Assembly: GCF_000003815.2 (NCBI RefSeq)
Contig: NC_049987.1
Span: 19,227,906-19,291,905 of the forward strand
DNA: 64,000 bases
Origin: Branchiostoma floridae
Taxonomy: Eukaryota; Chordata; Leptocardii; Amphioxiformes; Branchiostomatidae
Direction of reading: 5' to 3'
A model generated the notes under the pieces. The model made no database searches. It saw only the letters and a list, made by a program, of their open reading frames with translations, and was not told the origin of the DNA. The position numbers and the translations under genes are program-made. Shown in pieces: positions 61,560-64,000 of this stretch (position 1 is the stretch's first letter; each line of letters starts with the position of its first letter).

Positions 61560-62880
61560 TTTCCATGTCTATATGACGGCTCCATGAAGACCACCCACTC
61601 GCTGACCTGCCACACAGTGCTCTCCATCCAGTACGTCCGGATGTAGGTAGTCAGTCTGTCGGGGCGGGCGTCGTTAGCGTAGGCGGCTTCCTCACACAAA
61701 GCTTCAAAGGTCGGCCGAACATGCTTCAGCATCAACAGACCCAGGAAGTTGCGCAGAAGCCTGTGCGCGCCCTCGCGCCGCCGATAGGCCTGCTGAAGTC
61801 CTATAAATTGAATAACAAAAATGCAAATGCGTCGTTTAGAACACGGACACTATATAGCCTAATGATACGCGAAAATGTGACAAGTATCCAAAATGAAAAA
61901 TCGAACTGTATTGCTTTTACATAGTTTACCTAACTCCTGAATCTTGCAGTAGACAGCCTGCGTCCAGTGGAAGGCGCACCCTATCCTGGTCTTCCCCGGG
62001 AACACAGAACGCACTGCCTGCCACATCCCCTTCTCAAAGTCCATGACAAAAGTCGTTACCTTCGGTTCCCGGTCTCCTGGTAGCAGTCTCAAAACTTCTT
62101 AAGAACCTGAAAAGACAAAAATGATAATGATAGAGTGCTAAACTTTCTTCCAACACAAGAATACACGGATCAAATTTTCAAGACTTTGTCGGATTGGTAA
62201 TACAAAGGGGCAAATATCCGATGAAATATCAAAAATGTTTTCCGAATTGCACAAAGTAAAACATTCATACCTTCTTGTAGTCCTTTTTGTCCTTGTTCGA
62301 CATGAACACCAGTGCCAGGGGGACTTGTTTCTCGTTCTCATCCTCCCTGACGAACGCATGGTTGCCGAAGAGCTGGTAGAACGGACGTCCCACCACCTTG
62401 AATGTTTCGTCCATGTACCATGTCTTTGCCCTCGATAGCAGCTTTGGCTGCTGATCGGTGGCGAAGACAAGGTGTCTGTGCCCGTCGAATCTGATGTCCG
62501 CCTTGAAGAAACCGTCTGAGAGGTGCTGCTTCTCCAGATTGAAGTACAGCGTAGTCCTGTGGGCGCAGCTCCTGCCTACGTTTGTTCGCCATGCGCACCT
62601 GGAAGAAAAAAAATCATGCTGAATGATATGCAAAAGGTAAACTAAGGTAGAGCTAGAGTTACTTACTACTTAGATTCTTTAGTGCAGTCTCGTTTTGATT
62701 CCTTAGTGCAATATGTTTAAGATACGTTCTATTAACAAAAAGGACTTACCATGTTTGTGAAGCTTGGTAGGCCCAGGTTCGGCGCCTGCACATGCACTTC
62801 CTCCATCTTCGAGCGGAATAACCGTTTGCATATCTCGTAATGCTGCCAATCACAACTGTTGCCGCCAAAGGTTGTACGTG
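61560..62880 (-). pseudogene. Mutator-like (MULE) transposase, degenerate
   Basis: On the minus strand, in order: a fragment reading EEVHVQAPNLGLPS, RMANKRRQELRP, then RHLVFATDQQ, AKTWYMDETFKVVGRPF, KQVPLALVFMS and DYKK at a splice donor (62269), LRLLPGDREPK, FVMDFEKGMW, CAFHWTQAVY, QQAYRRREGAHR and YWMESTVWQVSEWVVF. This is the order of MULE-type transposases: a DDE RNase-H-like domain with D in YMDETF and MDFEKGMW. Frames break near 62540 and near 62090, and the segment usually following WVVF is missing, replaced by a short ttcgtcctcg repeat. A dead element, assuming the frame breaks are not sequencing errors. Confidence 0.75.
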
Positions 62881-63900
62881 ACAATCCCTTGCTTCACATG
62901 TTTTACAGACATTTTCACATTTGAGTTTTCTCACATCACTGTACGCCATTTCAAGCTTCCAACAGAAACTATTCTTTCCGAGGAAACCCCTCATAGATGT
63001 AATCACGTGGTATTGACTCTTTTTTGTTGGTCGCTCCATCTGGCTCACCGGTTTGGTCTTTACCGAGATACAGCATGAGTTTATTCTTGTTTGGGGGGTC
63101 TTTCGTTAAACCGAACTTGGGGAACAACAACGATTTGATAACCTGTCAAGAAAGGTTGAAAAGCTTTCATTTCCTTCAAACCACATGCCACGGTGTCCTT
63201 TTCTGACAACAGTCTCTTCATCCAATGCTTCAGCCAGCTTTGTTCGTTTCTTACGGCCTTGTCGAATTTTATTCTATTCAGGATGTTTGACAATATTCGC
63301 TTTTGTAACAACACATACCCTTGCACAGCACAACTCGTCGTGGTTTTGAATACTTATTTTTATCCTGGACAAACTGTGCAGTTGTGTAATAGAAATGTTT
63401 GCTGGTGCCACCACTACCATCCTCAGGCATCTGCACCGAAACCATCTCGACAAAGAAATCATCATCGATGCTGAACTCCGTTTTACTTAGCATGACCTTT
63501 TCGACCTCAGTTAGAATAAACTCTGAATTCATGTCAGACTTATCCACTAATTTAGTGCTGTTTAGTTTATCAAGTTGTTTTGAAAAAAAACTTCAGCTCG
63601 TATCTTGTCATAATCTTGTAGTTCACTACCTACAGTCAATCATAGCGCCAAACATATTATCAAACATATTATGTAAAACCTCAGGGACATCAGCATCATT
63701 CAAGCGTCCGTCCTGTGGTACTGTTGTGCGCATGGCCACTTGGTTAGCATTAAACCTTCTTTTGCGTGTCTGTTTCACATCCCCAATTCTGAGATTTTCT
63801 TGCGGCGTGGACACCAGACTGAACTGTCGATGCAAGTGCTCCGCATATACCAAACTAGCTCCGTCAGCGCTTCCCGGCCTCCTCCTGTAGGGTGGCAATG
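62880..63900 (-). pseudogene. Polinton-type DNA polymerase B-like N-terminal fragment
   Basis: The minus-strand frames read, in order, VLHNMFDNMFGAMID, EVEKVMLSKTEFSIDDDFF, KPRRVVLCKGMC, GLKEMKAFQPFLTGYQI, YHVITSMRGFLGK and CKTCEARDC. In protein-primed polymerase-type proteins of Polinton/Maverick elements and related viruses, a region with this order and a Cys-rich end precedes the polymerase domain. Several frame changes and the lack of polymerase motifs mark an inactive relic that runs into the MULE at about 62880. The assignment is from remembered pattern order, so it is moderate only. Confidence 0.45.
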
Positions 63901-64000
63901 GCTGGTGAGATGGCTTCTGCTGACAGAAACGGGAGGGCCAGCAGACGCCGTAACCTTTGTACCTGCTAGTGCTTGTCCTCGGAGTAGGCCACCTGGAGTA

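Overview
The window reads as a draft-assembly piece of an invertebrate chordate genome, most likely amphioxus (Branchiostoma). It has five N gaps, many short exons with GT..AG introns, and two multi-exon receptor tyrosine kinase genes with unusual ectodomains. Many decayed eukaryotic transposons, SINEs and MITEs surround them. No rRNA operon, intact tRNA gene, CRISPR array or prokaryote-like operon was seen. The species call is inference from gene style and repeats, not from a search.

Layout. 1-14.3 kb: no host gene recognised; tandem repeats, a 5S-rRNA-derived SINE, tRNA-derived SINEs, MITEs and a TG microsatellite. 14.3-29.1 kb (+): receptor tyrosine kinase 1, reconstructed as 20 coding exons with compatible splice phases (about 976 residues if one uncertain donor is used). 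Its order is signal peptide, poly-Arg, two Sushi-like modules, Ig-like, EGF, two duplicated Thr-rich exons, two Ig-like domains, transmembrane segment, kinase. Its introns carry a dead Tc1/mariner element, a MITE and a perfect 108-bp inverted repeat. 29.8-33.2 kb: two more copies of the 5' module that leads into kinase 1, both with a damaged start exon. 33.9-37.8 kb: a three-level nest of transposons (a CGCG-rich MITE split by a TTAA-site foldback element, itself split by an 821-bp element). 38.3-48.6 kb (+): LINE remnant, then receptor tyrosine kinase 2 in 18 coding exons (about 690 residues) with three fibronectin III-like domains, a transmembrane segment and a kinase. 48.6-53 kb: repeats and a LINE 3' end. 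53.4-61.4 kb (-): two families of repeated mini-exons, a pogo-like transposase scrap and a short chain of phase-compatible exons of an unrecognised gene. 61.5-63.9 kb (-): frameshifted Mutator-like transposase joined to a Polinton-type DNA polymerase B-like fragment.

The two kinases lie in the same orientation 9.9 kb apart and share little beyond the kinase fold. Together they look like a lineage-specific kinase cluster: each would be a single-pass membrane receptor passing an extracellular signal to tyrosine phosphorylation. Their ligands cannot be read from the sequence.
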